From: Streptomyces sp. DvalAA-14
GTDB taxonomy: Bacteria > Actinomycetota > Actinomycetes > Streptomycetales > Streptomycetaceae
NCBI RefSeq assembly: GCF_900091855.1
Contig: NZ_FMCH01000388.1
Location: 1 to 64,000 of the forward strand
Reading direction: 5' to 3'
Length of the DNA stretch: 64,000 nucleotides
Shown here: piece after piece, positions 31,976 to 40,937 of the stretch
Position numbering within the stretch: the stretch's first letter is position 1
Layout: every line of letters starts with the position of its first letter
Program-made: the position numbers and the translations under genes
The notes under the pieces: generated by a model
Told to the model about the DNA's origin: nothing
Databases searched by the model: none
Seen by the model: only the letters and a program-made list of their open reading frames with translations

Positions 31976-32860
31976 TCAGGAGGACGCGGTGAGCCTGGCC
32001 ATCTGCTCGTCGGACAGGCGCAGTGAGGCCGCCGCGACATTCTCTTCCAGGTGCGCGAGCGAGGACGTGCCGGGGATCGGACAGAGCATGTCCGAACGGG
32101 CGAGCAGCCAGGCCAGCGCGACCTGGGCCGGGGTGGATCCGGTCTCGGCGGCGATGAGGTCGGCGACGCCGCCGGGCTCGGTGAGCGCGCCGCGCATGAA
32201 GGGAAACCAGGCGACGAAGGGGATGCGCTCGCGGGTGCAATAGGCCAGGACGTCGTCCCAGGTGCGCGTGCTCAGGTTGTAGATGTTCTGCACGGCGGCG
32301 ACATCCACGACCGCCCGCGCGGCCTCGATCTGGGACACCGTGACCTCGGAGAGGCCGATGTGCGCGATCTTGCCCTCGTCCCGCAGTTCCTTCATCGTGC
32401 CGATCTGCTCGGCGAACGGCACATCCGGGTCGACGCGGTGCAGATAGAGAAGGTCGATCCGGTCCACGTCCAGCCGGCGCAGGCTCATCTCGCACTGGTG
32501 GCGCAGAAAGGCCGGCCGGCCGACCGGCTCCCATACGCCGGGCCGCGGTTGCACCTGGCCCACCTTGGTGGCGAGGAGCAGGCGGTCGGAGTACGGGTGC
32601 AGCGCCTCGCGCAGCATGTCCTCGACGACGCCGAAGCCGTAGGAGTCAGCCGTGTCGAAGTGATCGACGCCGAGCTCCACCGCCCGCCGGGCCAGTCGGA
32701 TCGAGTGGTCCCGGTCGGCCGGCGGTCCCCAGATTCCCGGCCCGGCCAGCCTCATGGCGCCGAACCCCATCCGCCGCACCGATGTGCCGCCGAGCCGGAT
32801 CTCGTCGGGCACCGCCCGAGTCGGGCGCTGTGCCCGGTCGCCGCGATTGCTGGTCGACAT
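31976..32860 (-). CDS. Aldo/keto reductase
   Basis: A 294-residue NADPH-dependent oxidoreductase of the AKR barrel family. The catalytic tetrad is visible: Asp69 (HFDTADSYG), Tyr74, Lys99 (LLATKVG) and His141 (LLYLHRVD). The cofactor-binding end is MLCPIPGTSSLAHLEEN. The physiological carbonyl substrate is unknown. ATG 32860 is preceded by AAGGA and lies 3 bases after the membrane-protein stop, so the pair forms an operon divergent from a TetR gene. Confidence 0.9.
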   Translation of the reverse strand: MSTSNRGDRAQRPTRAVPDEIRLGGTSVRRMGFGAMRLAGPGIWGPPADRDHSIRLARRAVELGVDHFDTADSYGFGVVEDMLREALHPYSDRLLLATKVGQVQPRPGVWEPVGRPAFLRHQCEMSLRRLDVDRIDLLYLHRVDPDVPFAEQIGTMKELRDEGKIAHIGLSEVTVSQIEAARAVVDVAAVQNIYNLSTRTWDDVLAYCTRERIPFVAWFPFMRGALTEPGGVADLIAAETGSTPAQVALAWLLARSDMLCPIPGTSSLAHLEENVAAASLRLSDEQMARLTASS

Positions 32861-32863
32861 GGC

Positions 32864-33421
32864 TCAGTCCTTACGGGTCGAGCGGTGGAGTCGGATCGCC
32901 GAAACGAGGAAGAAGATCCCGCCGAGCACGGCGTAGCCGGCCAGGGCCTTCAGCGAAGGGTCGGACTTCGAGGCGCTCTGGATGAAGGAAGCGCCGGCCA
33001 GGACGGAGATGCCGCCACTGGCGATCATGGCCCATTGGCCACCCATGGGCCGGCGGGCGACGGCGACCAGGAGCTGGACCAGGCCGGAGACGACGGCCCA
33101 GGCGCCCCAGACCCGCAGCACGTCGGCGGTGCCGGACGTGCTGGCCACGGCGACGCCGACGGCGGCGAGCGCGCTGATCGCCATGTTGGCGTACAGGCCC
33201 TTGACCGGCCGGCCGGCCCGGGTCGACCCGGCGTCGATGACGGCCGCGGCCACGTCGAAGGCGGGGTAGAGGAACAGCAGGGCCTTGGTCCCGGCGGTGA
33301 GGTCGGAGCCGGACACCAGCAGCAGCACCGCCCAGGCGGCGGCGAAGACGAAGCGGATGAGGTACAGCCGGGGCAGGACGGAGCCGGTGCCCGTATGCGG
33401 AGTGACGGCGGCGGAGGCCAT
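32864..33421 (-). CDS. Multi-pass membrane protein, first gene of the TetR-controlled operon
   Basis: A 185-residue protein with about five hydrophobic segments (LIRFVFAAAWAVLLLVSG; ALLFLYPAFDVAAAVIDAG; MAISALAAVGVAVAS; VLRVWGAWAVVSGLVQLLVAVA; ALAGYAVLGGIFFLVSAIRL). It resembles small DUF308/hdeD-like integral membrane proteins of unknown role. GGAGA precedes ATG 33421. The promoter region contains operator-like repeats shared with the divergent TetR gene. Confidence 0.82.
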   Translation of the reverse strand: MASAAVTPHTGTGSVLPRLYLIRFVFAAAWAVLLLVSGSDLTAGTKALLFLYPAFDVAAAVIDAGSTRAGRPVKGLYANMAISALAAVGVAVASTSGTADVLRVWGAWAVVSGLVQLLVAVARRPMGGQWAMIASGGISVLAGASFIQSASKSDPSLKALAGYAVLGGIFFLVSAIRLHRSTRKD

Positions 33422-33544
33422 GGGGATTCTCCAGTGAGTGCGGGGATGGGGTCCGGGACCGGTTCTGCCGCCCGGGACCGGGCAGGCGGGCTTCCCGGTC
33501 GCGACCGCGGTGGCGACGGATCGCGGGAAACCTCGTCTCTACAC

Positions 33545-33562
33545 AGAGAGAACGATCTCTCT
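33545..33562. promoter_or_regulatory. TetR operator candidate 1
   Basis: AGAGAGAACGATCTCTCT: 6-bp inverted arms around a 6-base centre, in the intergenic region between the divergent membrane-protein and tetR genes. Its right part (AGAACGATCTCTCT) recurs inverted at 33598-33611. Confidence 0.7.
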
Positions 33563-33597
33563 GCTTCGTAGCCTGGCATATCGGCGCCGATAAAACA

Positions 33598-33611
33598 AGA
33601 GAGACCGTTCT
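33598..33611. promoter_or_regulatory. TetR operator candidate 2
   Basis: AGAGAGACCGTTCT is the inverse of AGAACGGTCTCTCT, differing at one base from the same core in operator 1. It sits 19 bases before the tetR ATG, where binding would block tetR transcription, suggesting autorepression. Confidence 0.65.
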
Positions 33612-33629
33612 ACCCGCTATGCTGGAGGC

Positions 33630-34343
33630 ATGACGCAGACGGAAGCCGGCACCGCCACCGGCAAGAGGGTCTCCGCAGCCCGGGAACGGCTCCTGCGGAC
33701 CGCCGGGCAGCTCTTCTACGCGGAGGGCATCCACACCGTGGGTGTCGACCGCCTGGTCGCCGAGGCCAAGGTCACCAACGCCACCTTCTATCGCCACTTC
33801 CGCAGCAAGGAAGACCTGGCCGTCGCCTACATCGGCAGCGTGGACCAGGCGATCCGCACCCAGATCGGCTCCCTGATGGCCGCCGACACGCCGACCGACG
33901 GCGTCCTGCGCGGCATCGGCGCGTCCCTGGTCGAGCAGATCCGCTCGCCCGGCTACCGCGGATGCGCCTTCCTCAACGCGGCAGCGGAATTCCCCGCCCC
34001 CGACCACCCGGTCCACCGGGCCGTCGTGGAGCACCGTGCGTGGTTCCTGCAGACGATCACCGGCCTGTTCGCCGAGATCGCGCCCGCGGAGGCCGAAAAC
34101 GCCGGGCGGCACTTCGTCATGCTCCGCGACGGCGCGATGAGCGCCGGCTACCTCGGCGACCCCCTCGTGGCCGGTGAGACGCTGCTGCGCGGCATCGACG
34201 GACTGCTGCGGGTCATCACCAGCCCCGGGCTCGACGGGGCGGCCCCGACCGCCGCGGGCCCGGCCGCCGCGGCCGCACCCGACCTGGTGCCTTCGGCCGT
34301 CACGACGGTCTCCGGGATCGAGTGCGCACCGCCTGGGGCGTAG
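33630..34343 (+). CDS. TetR-family repressor
   Basis: A 237-residue regulator with the TetR HTH at about residues 15-62 (ARERLLRTAGQLFYAEGIHTVGVDRLVAEAKVTNATFYRHFRSKEDL), a helical ligand domain, and an Ala/Pro-rich tail. GGAGG is just upstream of ATG 33630. It is divergent from the membrane-protein/aldo-keto reductase operon and the two candidate operators in between make it their probable local repressor; the inducer, perhaps a reactive carbonyl, is unknown. Confidence 0.92.
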   Translation: MTQTEAGTATGKRVSAARERLLRTAGQLFYAEGIHTVGVDRLVAEAKVTNATFYRHFRSKEDLAVAYIGSVDQAIRTQIGSLMAADTPTDGVLRGIGASLVEQIRSPGYRGCAFLNAAAEFPAPDHPVHRAVVEHRAWFLQTITGLFAEIAPAEAENAGRHFVMLRDGAMSAGYLGDPLVAGETLLRGIDGLLRVITSPGLDGAAPTAAGPAAAAAPDLVPSAVTTVSGIECAPPGA

Positions 34344-34566
34344 CGACGGGTCGGAGCGGGCCGGCCGGGTGCGCGAGAGCGCCCCGGGCGGTCGCGCCGG
34401 GCGGGTCCGCGCCGCCGGACCGCGCAACGCGGTGCGCACCGCCGGACCGCGTTCCCGGCGCCACCCCCCGTGCGACCCGGCCGTGCCAGCCCGCTGTGCC
34501 ACTCCGCTGTGCCGGCCCGCCGGAAGCGTCGGCGCGGACTCGGAGAGGTGAGGGCCGCCTGCCGGG

Positions 34567-35385
34567 TCAGGGCAGGATGTCCGCGCTCCGCATCGAGACG
34601 ATCGCGTCCGCGACGGTGCTCCGGTACAGGCCCAGCTTCGGTCCGTGTACGCGGGCGCCCGCGCCGGTGCCGAGGGGGAAGCCGAGCGTGTCCGCTTTCG
34701 GCATGTGGTCGCCGTCGGCGAGGACGTTCAGCTGGTCGATGCCCGGCACGGTCCCGCTGGTCGCCCCGCTGGGGTCGAGGTCGATGACGGCGTAGGCGGT
34801 CTGTCCGGCGTAGACCGGGTAGGCGGGTGCGCCTCCGAGACCGCTCGGCACCAGCGGCTCGACGGCCTGACCGCCGCCGGCGTGCGCGGTGAGGCTCGTC
34901 AGCGGGTAGTAGCTCAGACCGCAGGAGTCGGGGCCGAGATTGCGCACCTCGATCACCCGCTCGGTAGGCGCCGAGGCCCGGCGGACCACGCGTACCGACA
35001 ACTGCCCGGGCGTGCACGGGTGTTTCCAGGCGTAGCTGTCGCTCGTGGCTTCGCTGCTCGGGCGGCGGACCGGGCGACTGCTCGGTGAGCTCTTACCGGC
35101 CGGCTTGCCCTTGCCGGCGGTGCGGCCGCCCGAACTCCCGCCGCTGCTCGAACCGTTTTCGGTGGCCGGCGGTGAAGTGGGCCGTGCGGAGGTCGGCTTG
35201 ACGGCACTCGGCGTGACGGCGCTCGGCTTGGAGGAGGACGGGAGCGCGGGCGCGGAGGAGGCAGGGGGTCGCTGCGGCGGCGCCGATCCATCGGCGCTGG
35301 CGGCGGATCCGGACCGGCACCCGGTCAGGGCGACGGCACCGACGACCAGGACGGCGGTGGACGACAGGACGGACTTCACGGACAT
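34567..35385 (-). CDS. DUF4232 lipoprotein
   Basis: A 272-residue exported lipoprotein. The lipobox is VALTGC (Cys about 23), followed by a long Ser/Pro/Lys-rich linker (about 25-115). The DUF4232 beta-sandwich domain is at about 118-272 (CTPGQLSVRVVRRASAPTERVIEVRNLGPDSCGLSYYPL). DUF4232 proteins are abundant surface lipoproteins of Streptomyces with no firm function. GAAGG precedes ATG 35385. It diverges from the XRE-type gene. Confidence 0.85.
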   Translation of the reverse strand: MSVKSVLSSTAVLVVGAVALTGCRSGSAASADGSAPPQRPPASSAPALPSSSKPSAVTPSAVKPTSARPTSPPATENGSSSGGSSGGRTAGKGKPAGKSSPSSRPVRRPSSEATSDSYAWKHPCTPGQLSVRVVRRASAPTERVIEVRNLGPDSCGLSYYPLTSLTAHAGGGQAVEPLVPSGLGGAPAYPVYAGQTAYAVIDLDPSGATSGTVPGIDQLNVLADGDHMPKADTLGFPLGTGAGARVHGPKLGLYRSTVADAIVSMRSADILP

Positions 35386-35550
35386 GGTGGTCAGCCTTCA
35401 CTGGGCCGGACGATGGGATGCCGCCACCGTGCGCCGTGTTTCGTCCCGGATGCCACAGTCTTGCCACAGTTGGGGACACTGGAACGATTCCACCCACCTT
35501 GAGCTGGGACGATGGCAGTTCCTGGAACGTCGGCCCGGGACGGGGGCGGG

Positions 35551-37050
35551 ATGACCGCGTACATCGAGGACTTCGCCAGCGCGCTGCGCGAACTCAAGGA
35601 GCGATCGGGACACAGCTACGGCATGCTCGCCGCCCGGCTGCACGTCAGCACCTCCACGTTGCACCGCTACTGCAACGGCGCAGCGGTTCCCGGCGACTAC
35701 GCCCCCGTGGAGCGGTTCGCCCGGCAATGCGGCGCGAGCCGGGAGGAGTTGGTGGCCCTGCATCGACGCTGGCTGCTGGCGGACGCGGCCCGTCGCCGGG
35801 ACCCGAACCGCGCGCCGGAATCCCGTGTCCCGGCGGCAACGTCGCCGAACCCGGACCCGGACCCTGATGAGGGCTCAGCCGCCCCAGGAGAGGTCCCGTA
35901 CAGCGCGGCCACCTACGGGAGCGACCCGCGCCGCGAGGTTCCCGGTGAGACGATCGCGCCCGCGGACGTCCGGGCGGCGGCGAACCCCCAGGCGCCCCCG
36001 CCGCCCGCGCCGTCCCCGCCGCCCGCGCCGTCCCCGCCTCCCGCGCCGCTCTCACCGCCCCTGCGGCCCCAAGCCGGCGGCAAGCGATCCGGGCGTCGGC
36101 CGCGCCGGACCCGGATCGCCTTGGGAACCGCGGCCGTGCTCGCCGCAGTGCTTCCGCTGGCGCTGCACACGGCCCGCGGGGCGGACCACCCGCACGCCAC
36201 CGCCTCTCTCCAGCGTCCGACAACCGGCAGCGCGGGCGGTGCGGCCGGCGACAGCGCCCCCACCCCTGCCAGTGCCGGCGCCACCACACGGCCGGGGTCG
36301 TCCGCGCCGGTCCCGACGTCCGGCCGGACCGTGTCGGCACCGTCTGCGCCGAGTACCGCCTCCGATCCGGCCGCCCGGACCCGCAGCACTTCCGGGCCGA
36401 CCACCTCGGCCCCGATCGGCGCCAGCGGGGAGGCGCCGATCCAGGTGACCGTGCTGTCGGACAACTGGGACACCCAGTGCGGCCAGTGGTTCCTGATCGC
36501 GAGGCCGCCGGAGAGGATCCCGCCGCCGCCGTCCCTGGCGGAGACGAACGCCTGGGCCGCCGCGCTGAACGGGATACCCGCCGGGGATCTGCGGTTGCAG
36601 GTGACCGCACAGGGACTGCCGGGCCAACCGGTCGTGCTGCACGCCCTGTACGTGCGGGTCGTCAGCAGCGCCCAGGCCCCGCAAGGGAACGGCTACACCC
36701 CGGAATCCGGTTGCGGCGGCGGACTCGAGCCCGCCTCCTTCGCCGTCGACCTCGATGCGGCCGTGCCCCGCGCGCGGGCCGTGCCGGGTATCGGAGTCCA
36801 TGGGAAAACCGCCGTCCCCGACTTTCCCTTCCAGGTCTCTCCCCACGACGTGCAGGTCCTCGACGTCGACGCCCGCACCACGGACCACGACGTCACCTGG
36901 TACCTGGAAGTCGTCTGGAGCCGCGGCGACCAACAGGGCACCCTCCGTATCGACGACCACGGCAGGCCCTTCCGCACGACCGGACTGCGGGGCGACCCCA
37001 CCTACTTCTACGACGGCGACAGTTGGGCCTCCGCGCCACCCCCGAGTTGA
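35551..37050 (+). CDS. XRE-type HTH protein with transmembrane helix and extracytoplasmic domain
   Basis: A 499-residue protein. It has an N-terminal HTH (about 8-62: LRELKERSGHSYGMLAARLHVSTSTLHRYCNG), a Pro-rich linker (PPPPAPSPPPAP at about 148-170), and one TM helix (about 185-202: IALGTAAVLAAVLPLAL). A disordered Thr/Ser/Pro stretch leads to a C-terminal ordered domain (about 295-490). This layout fits a membrane-bound transcription factor that senses outside the cell and binds DNA inside. ATG 35551 follows GGGGCGGG; a GTG/ATG farther upstream at 35512 is less likely. Targets unknown. Confidence 0.8.
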   Translation: MTAYIEDFASALRELKERSGHSYGMLAARLHVSTSTLHRYCNGAAVPGDYAPVERFARQCGASREELVALHRRWLLADAARRRDPNRAPESRVPAATSPNPDPDPDEGSAAPGEVPYSAATYGSDPRREVPGETIAPADVRAAANPQAPPPPAPSPPPAPSPPPAPLSPPLRPQAGGKRSGRRPRRTRIALGTAAVLAAVLPLALHTARGADHPHATASLQRPTTGSAGGAAGDSAPTPASAGATTRPGSSAPVPTSGRTVSAPSAPSTASDPAARTRSTSGPTTSAPIGASGEAPIQVTVLSDNWDTQCGQWFLIARPPERIPPPPSLAETNAWAAALNGIPAGDLRLQVTAQGLPGQPVVLHALYVRVVSSAQAPQGNGYTPESGCGGGLEPASFAVDLDAAVPRARAVPGIGVHGKTAVPDFPFQVSPHDVQVLDVDARTTDHDVTWYLEVVWSRGDQQGTLRIDDHGRPFRTTGLRGDPTYFYDGDSWASAPPPS

Positions 37051-37337
37051 GGCCGCCGCGGCCCCGCACACGGGACCGTGGTGCCTGCGGAAGACGACGA
37101 CCGGCCACTCGTCCGACTCGCCGACGGTGCTCCAGCAGGCCGAAAACCGGGCACGTTTCTGCCCTTCAAGGGATGAGGTCTCGGCGGGAACAACGGTTCC
37201 GCACCACCCGGTCCGGTGTGTAACAACCAGTGCCGACGACTGTCGTTCAGTCAACATCCGTCAGTGACATGCCTGTTGCACGTCTCCCTCGATACTGATC
37301 GTCACCTGGCCACCACGTTCGATCACTGGGAGAAACC

Positions 37338-38024
37338 GTGTCTCGTGTCCTGCGCACCGCCGCCCTCGTCGCCACTGCGGCAGTTGTGGCCCTCGGGCTC
37401 TCCGCCTGCGACTCGGGCACGTCGTCGGACGCCTCGGCGACGGCGTCGGCGTCGACCTCCACGAATACCTCCACATCGGCGGACGCGTCCGATCCTGCCT
37501 CCACCCCCACCACGGGCGCACCGGCCGCGACGGACGCCACCGGCGCGAAGGCCGACCCGGCGAGCACGCACGCGTCGTCCTCCAACGACAAGCCCGCCGC
37601 CGCCACCATCGGCCGCTGCCACACCGCCGGCCTGAAGTTCTCTTTCGGCAACGGCGACAGCGCCTACAGCAGCGCCGACGACCAGCAGCACCTCGAGGTC
37701 CTGATGACGAACAGCAGCGGATCGACCTGCACGATCAAGGGCTTCCCGGGCGTGGACCTCCAGGCCGCGGACACCTGGTCCCTCGTCCGCACCAACAAGA
37801 CCGCGCCCACCGTCACCCTGAAGTCCGGTGCCAGCGCTAGCTTCGTCATCTCCTACCTCCCCTGGGAGGCGGGCTCCGGCACGCAGTTCAGCGCCAAGAC
37901 GGTCGCCATCACCCCGCCCAACGAGACCACCTCCGTCACGCTCAACTGGCCCGGCAGCAGCATCCTGCGCCAGGACGGCGCCACCCACCCCGCCACGTAC
38001 GTCGGCCCCGTCACCACCCCCTGA
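37338..38024 (+). CDS. DUF4232 lipoprotein
   Basis: A 228-residue lipoprotein from GTG 37338 (GGGAG upstream). Signal and lipobox LGLSAC (Cys about 24) are followed by an Ala/Ser/Thr-rich linker (about 25-85) and a DUF4232 domain (about 90-225: RCHTAGLKFSFGNGDSAYSS; EVLMTNSSGSTCTIKGFPGVDL). It is a paralogue of the lipoprotein at 34567-35385. A palindromic terminator follows 12 bases after the stop. Confidence 0.87.
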   Translation: MSRVLRTAALVATAAVVALGLSACDSGTSSDASATASASTSTNTSTSADASDPASTPTTGAPAATDATGAKADPASTHASSSNDKPAAATIGRCHTAGLKFSFGNGDSAYSSADDQQHLEVLMTNSSGSTCTIKGFPGVDLQAADTWSLVRTNKTAPTVTLKSGASASFVISYLPWEAGSGTQFSAKTVAITPPNETTSVTLNWPGSSILRQDGATHPATYVGPVTTP

Positions 38025-38036
38025 ACCCCACCGACT

Positions 38037-38060
38037 CCCCTTCCGCACGTGCGGAAGGGG
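38037..38060. terminator. 24-bp perfect palindrome terminator
   Basis: CCCCTTCCGCAC joined to GTGCGGAAGGGG, a 12-bp perfect inverted repeat without loop bases, begins 12 bases past the lipoprotein stop. It sits in the convergent gap before the macrodomain gene. Confidence 0.8.
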
Positions 38061-38229
38061 GCGGGGCGCCGTGGCGCGCGGAAGGGCGGCAGCGCGTCGT
38101 ACGCGCGGCCGCCCTTCCTTCGTCCGGCCCGGGTCAACGCAATCGGGCGACCGCGCCGGTACGACGGAGCCGAACCGACGCGGATGCGGCGGCCGGCCTT
38201 CACGCCCGGTCACCCCGACCGGCCGGCGA

Positions 38230-38709
38230 TCACCCGTGGTCGTAGACGGTGACACGCACGTCGGCGCCCACGAGACGCGCAACGATCGACGGCTCGATCC
38301 GTTCCCACTTGCCGCCCGCCAGGCCGCAGCCGATCCGCGGCATGTGCACGGACGCCGCCAACTCGGCAGCCTTGACGGCGACAACGCCGAGAGCAGTGTC
38401 GATGGCGTCGTAGCGCACGGGTACGCCCTTGCTGCCGGTGCGCGTGCCGTGCTGGCCGATCATGTTGGCCACCCACAGCAGCCGGTCCACCTGCACCACC
38501 TGCACGGCACCCAGGCCGAAGTCGTTGCCGGACCGCTCCCGATGCCACCGCCGGTAGGCGGCCTCCGGCTCGGGCCAGCGCCTGGAGACGGCCAGGACAA
38601 AGCCCTTGCCCCAGCCGCCCATGTCATTGCAGACGTGCGCGATCACCTTCGGGCCCTTGCCCAGCGGCGTCGTCGCATCACCGCGCACGTAATCGATCCC
38701 CGTCCCCAT
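38230..38709 (-). CDS. Macrodomain (ADP-ribose-binding/hydrolase-like) protein
   Basis: A 159-residue stand-alone macrodomain. It has DYVRGDATTP, IAHVCNDMGGWGKGFVLAVS (the N-x-x-G-x-x-G/A ADP-ribose loop) and IGCGLAGGKWERI (the second ligand loop). Such proteins bind or remove ADP-ribose, including from nucleic acids or proteins. The ATG at 38709 starts exactly at the fold; the frame is open upstream to 38904 but that part is Arg-rich shadow. It is isolated, with a large hairpin upstream. Confidence 0.85.
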   Translation of the reverse strand: MGTGIDYVRGDATTPLGKGPKVIAHVCNDMGGWGKGFVLAVSRRWPEPEAAYRRWHRERSGNDFGLGAVQVVQVDRLLWVANMIGQHGTRTGSKGVPVRYDAIDTALGVVAVKAAELAASVHMPRIGCGLAGGKWERIEPSIVARLVGADVRVTVYDHG

Positions 38710-39158
38710 GCCCGCCAACGTATCCGTCGCCACCGACAACGCCGGCACCAGCCGCGCCCTCCCTCGCGGCGACCGTCCGCGGCGCACTGAGTCGGCGCGA
38801 CTCAGTGCGCCGCGTCGCCTCGCCCGAACCGATTCGCACAGCCGCTCCCGCCCCTGCGGGCTCGTCCGGTACACGACCACGCCGATCACCCTCGATCGTC
38901 GCATCGGTCACGTCGCAGGAACGGGCCGACGAGGGTGGTGGCGAACTCCCGGCGAGGTCACACGATCTGGCCGACCTGAGGTTGGTGTAACTCTTGGTCG
39001 CGGTCTGGCTGAGAGCCGGCCCACCGATCACTCCGGAGCCGGCCGTCGCCCGGAGAGGCATGGCAACGCATGGAACCGGGCGTCGGATCGTTGTCGCCGA
39101 CACCGTTCGGCCCCCGGCACCCTCACCGTTCTCAGCGCCGGTTGCCACGAATGTCCGC
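38710..39158. other. Non-coding stretch upstream of the macrodomain gene
   Basis: Apart from the hairpin at 38778-38814 there is no supported gene. Open frames in both directions are Arg/Pro/Ala-rich without ribosome binding sites or recognisable motifs. Confidence 0.5.
38778..38814. terminator. 16-bp perfect hairpin upstream of the macrodomain gene
   Basis: 38778-38793 pairs perfectly with 38799-38814 around a 5-base loop (GGCGC). It lies 69 bases before the macrodomain start. It is a terminator insulating the gene or a leader hairpin; no T-run is present. Confidence 0.6.
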
Positions 39159-39578
39159 GTGATCGACGGCGAGATTCTCGCGAGGCTCCAAGAGCAGGCT
39201 TGCGCCAGCCGATTTCCACCACCTGCGCCCCCCACAGCCATTGCCGAGCTCGATGCCGCTGTCCGGCATCCGATGCCCCCACACTGCTCAGGCGGGTCCA
39301 TCTGGAGGTCGCCGACGGCGGATTCAGTTCCCGGGGTGAGGCACTGTCCTATTGCCCCAAGCATGGGGAAAGCTCTTTTCCCCGAAGACCTCACCCTGGC
39401 CGACCGACTCTGCGGCTGGCTGGACGGACGTTCGGTGCCGGTGACCGGCAGTGGGGAAACTCCGGATGGTGCAACTCGAGCACGACTCGGTGAGGATCGT
39501 GTGCGCCCGGCGACAGTCCCGGGGTCGGGCTACCGGCTCAGCTTGTGTCCGGGAATGCCCGGGGGATCGGCCGCGTAG
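39159..39578 (+). pseudogene. Broken SMI1/KNR4 (SUKH-type) gene
   Basis: From GTG 39159 one frame reads a SUKH-like N-terminus (EILARLQEQACASRF, then AELDAAVRHPMPP). At a C5 run (39276-39280) the homology moves to another frame (LLRRVHLEVADGGFSSRGEAL). It then returns to the first frame (ALFPEDLTLADRLCGWLDG) and stops at 39578. The distance between the middle and last blocks is too short for an intact domain, so there is an internal deletion as well as frame changes. SUKH proteins commonly act as immunity proteins to contact-dependent toxins. A sequence error may contribute to the frame break at the homopolymer. Confidence 0.65.
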
Positions 39579-39600
39579 CTGGGTATTACGGGTCCCGGGG

Positions 39601-40200
39601 TCACAACGGCGAATCTTCGGTGAAGCCGGCCGCTGCCCTGGCGGCTTGCTCGATCTTCACGCACTGGGCATCCCAGAAGGCCGCGTCGTGCTGACCCTTC
39701 GCGTATTCGGCTGTGGTTCCCGTCGAGTCGTCGAGCTGTTCGCGCAGGATATCGGCGTGTCCGGCGTGCCGGCCGGTCTCGGTGAGCATGTGGACCAGGA
39801 CGTTGAACAGGTTCACCTCCGGGCGCGGCCACCAGGGGACGTAGCCGGGGGAGTCGATCGAGAGGGCGGTGATCGTTGCGTCGGAGTGCTGCCACACGCG
39901 ACGGTAGCGGTCGGTGATCTGCTCACGCGTCTCGTGTTCGGTCGCCCACATGTCGGCGCCGTGCTCCCGGGCGTCGTGCCACCGGGGCAGTGGTTCGGAG
40001 AACGGTCGGTCGAAGACCTCGCCGAAGTAGCGGGATTCCCAGATCGAGAGGTGCTTCACCAGGCCGAGAAGGTTGGTACCCGTCGATGTCAGCGGGCGCC
40101 GGATGTCGTACTCGCTCAGGCCCTCGAGCTTCCAGAGCATGACCTCGCGAACCTGTCGCAGATCGTTGTGCAGGTAGTCCTTCGCGACGTCATCGATCAC
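39601..40200 (-). CDS. DinB/DUF664-type four-helix metal-binding protein
   Basis: A 199-residue DinB-superfamily protein. The metal-ligand histidines are seen in LGLVKHLSIWESRYFGEVF and in LVHMLTETGRHAGHADILREQL; GTVPWWP-like PGYVPWWPRPEVNLF precedes the last helix. DinB relatives include thiol transferases (mycothiol or bacillithiol dependent), so a mycothiol-linked detoxification role is plausible but not shown. The start is GTG 40200, next to a second GTG; the alternative changes little. Confidence 0.85.
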   Translation of the reverse strand: MIDDVAKDYLHNDLRQVREVMLWKLEGLSEYDIRRPLTSTGTNLLGLVKHLSIWESRYFGEVFDRPFSEPLPRWHDAREHGADMWATEHETREQITDRYRRVWQHSDATITALSIDSPGYVPWWPRPEVNLFNVLVHMLTETGRHAGHADILREQLDDSTGTTAEYAKGQHDAAFWDAQCVKIEQAARAAAGFTEDSPL

Positions 40201-40937
40201 GGGTCACGAGCCTGGCAGACACCGCTGGCCGGCTCAACCCGCGACTTGTGCCCGGCTGAGTGCCGGTACGGCTGTCCGGCACGCTCTGAGATCCGACACG
40301 CGCTGTGGCTCAACTCGGCGGGGACATCTCCGCCCAGGTCCAATGGGCCGTCGACGAGCGAACGGTCTCCGGGCTCGCCGAATCCCGTGCCGCTGACGAA
40401 GGCAACGAGAACTTCTCAATTTCGCAGGGGTGGCTGCAACTCGCTCCCGACGTCTTTACACGCGTGTTGCCGCGGAGCGGCGTGCGTGGTTGGTCAGCGC
40501 GTCAGGCGACCTGCCGATGTCGGACCTGACTGTGGTTGACGGTGACGCGCGAGTCATGCGTTCGGGTGTCGAGGACCGCGTCATCCACCGGGATGAAGCC
40601 TTCCGTGAGCGCATCGGCGCGCTTTTTTTCGTCCACCACGGACCGCCCAACCGCCTGACGTGAAACCACCCGTCGCTGGCCCCGGTGGCCCCGGTGACCG
40701 CGGTGGCATGGTGCGGAAATCGGCGTCCATGATCGGTTCGGGAGCGGAGCGCCGGGAGTCAGCGCGTGACGAGGGTCGCGCGATCTCCGCGTACTTGCCG
40801 TCCCTGCCCCGGCGGCATGCGCCCTGACGGACGGGTGCGATCACGCTCGGGACCGCCAACGGTGTGCCGTCGCCTCGCCGCAGGTGAACTCGATCCCCAG
40901 CTAAACCGTTACGGGTGGGCGGCCCGGCCGCACCACA
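40201..40937. other. Stretch without a supported gene
   Basis: About 740 bases with several short open frames on the plus strand (for example around 40305-40663) but no convincing start, codon pattern or domain. A short T-run (40621-40628) is unusual for this genome. It may contain decayed coding sequence. Confidence 0.45.

Noticed and set aside
20486-37261. 12-bp match GTCAACATCCGT at 20486-20497 and 37250-37261, possibly a shared operator
   Set aside because: Only two copies, at different distances from the downstream genes, and not palindromic at the second site; chance cannot be excluded.
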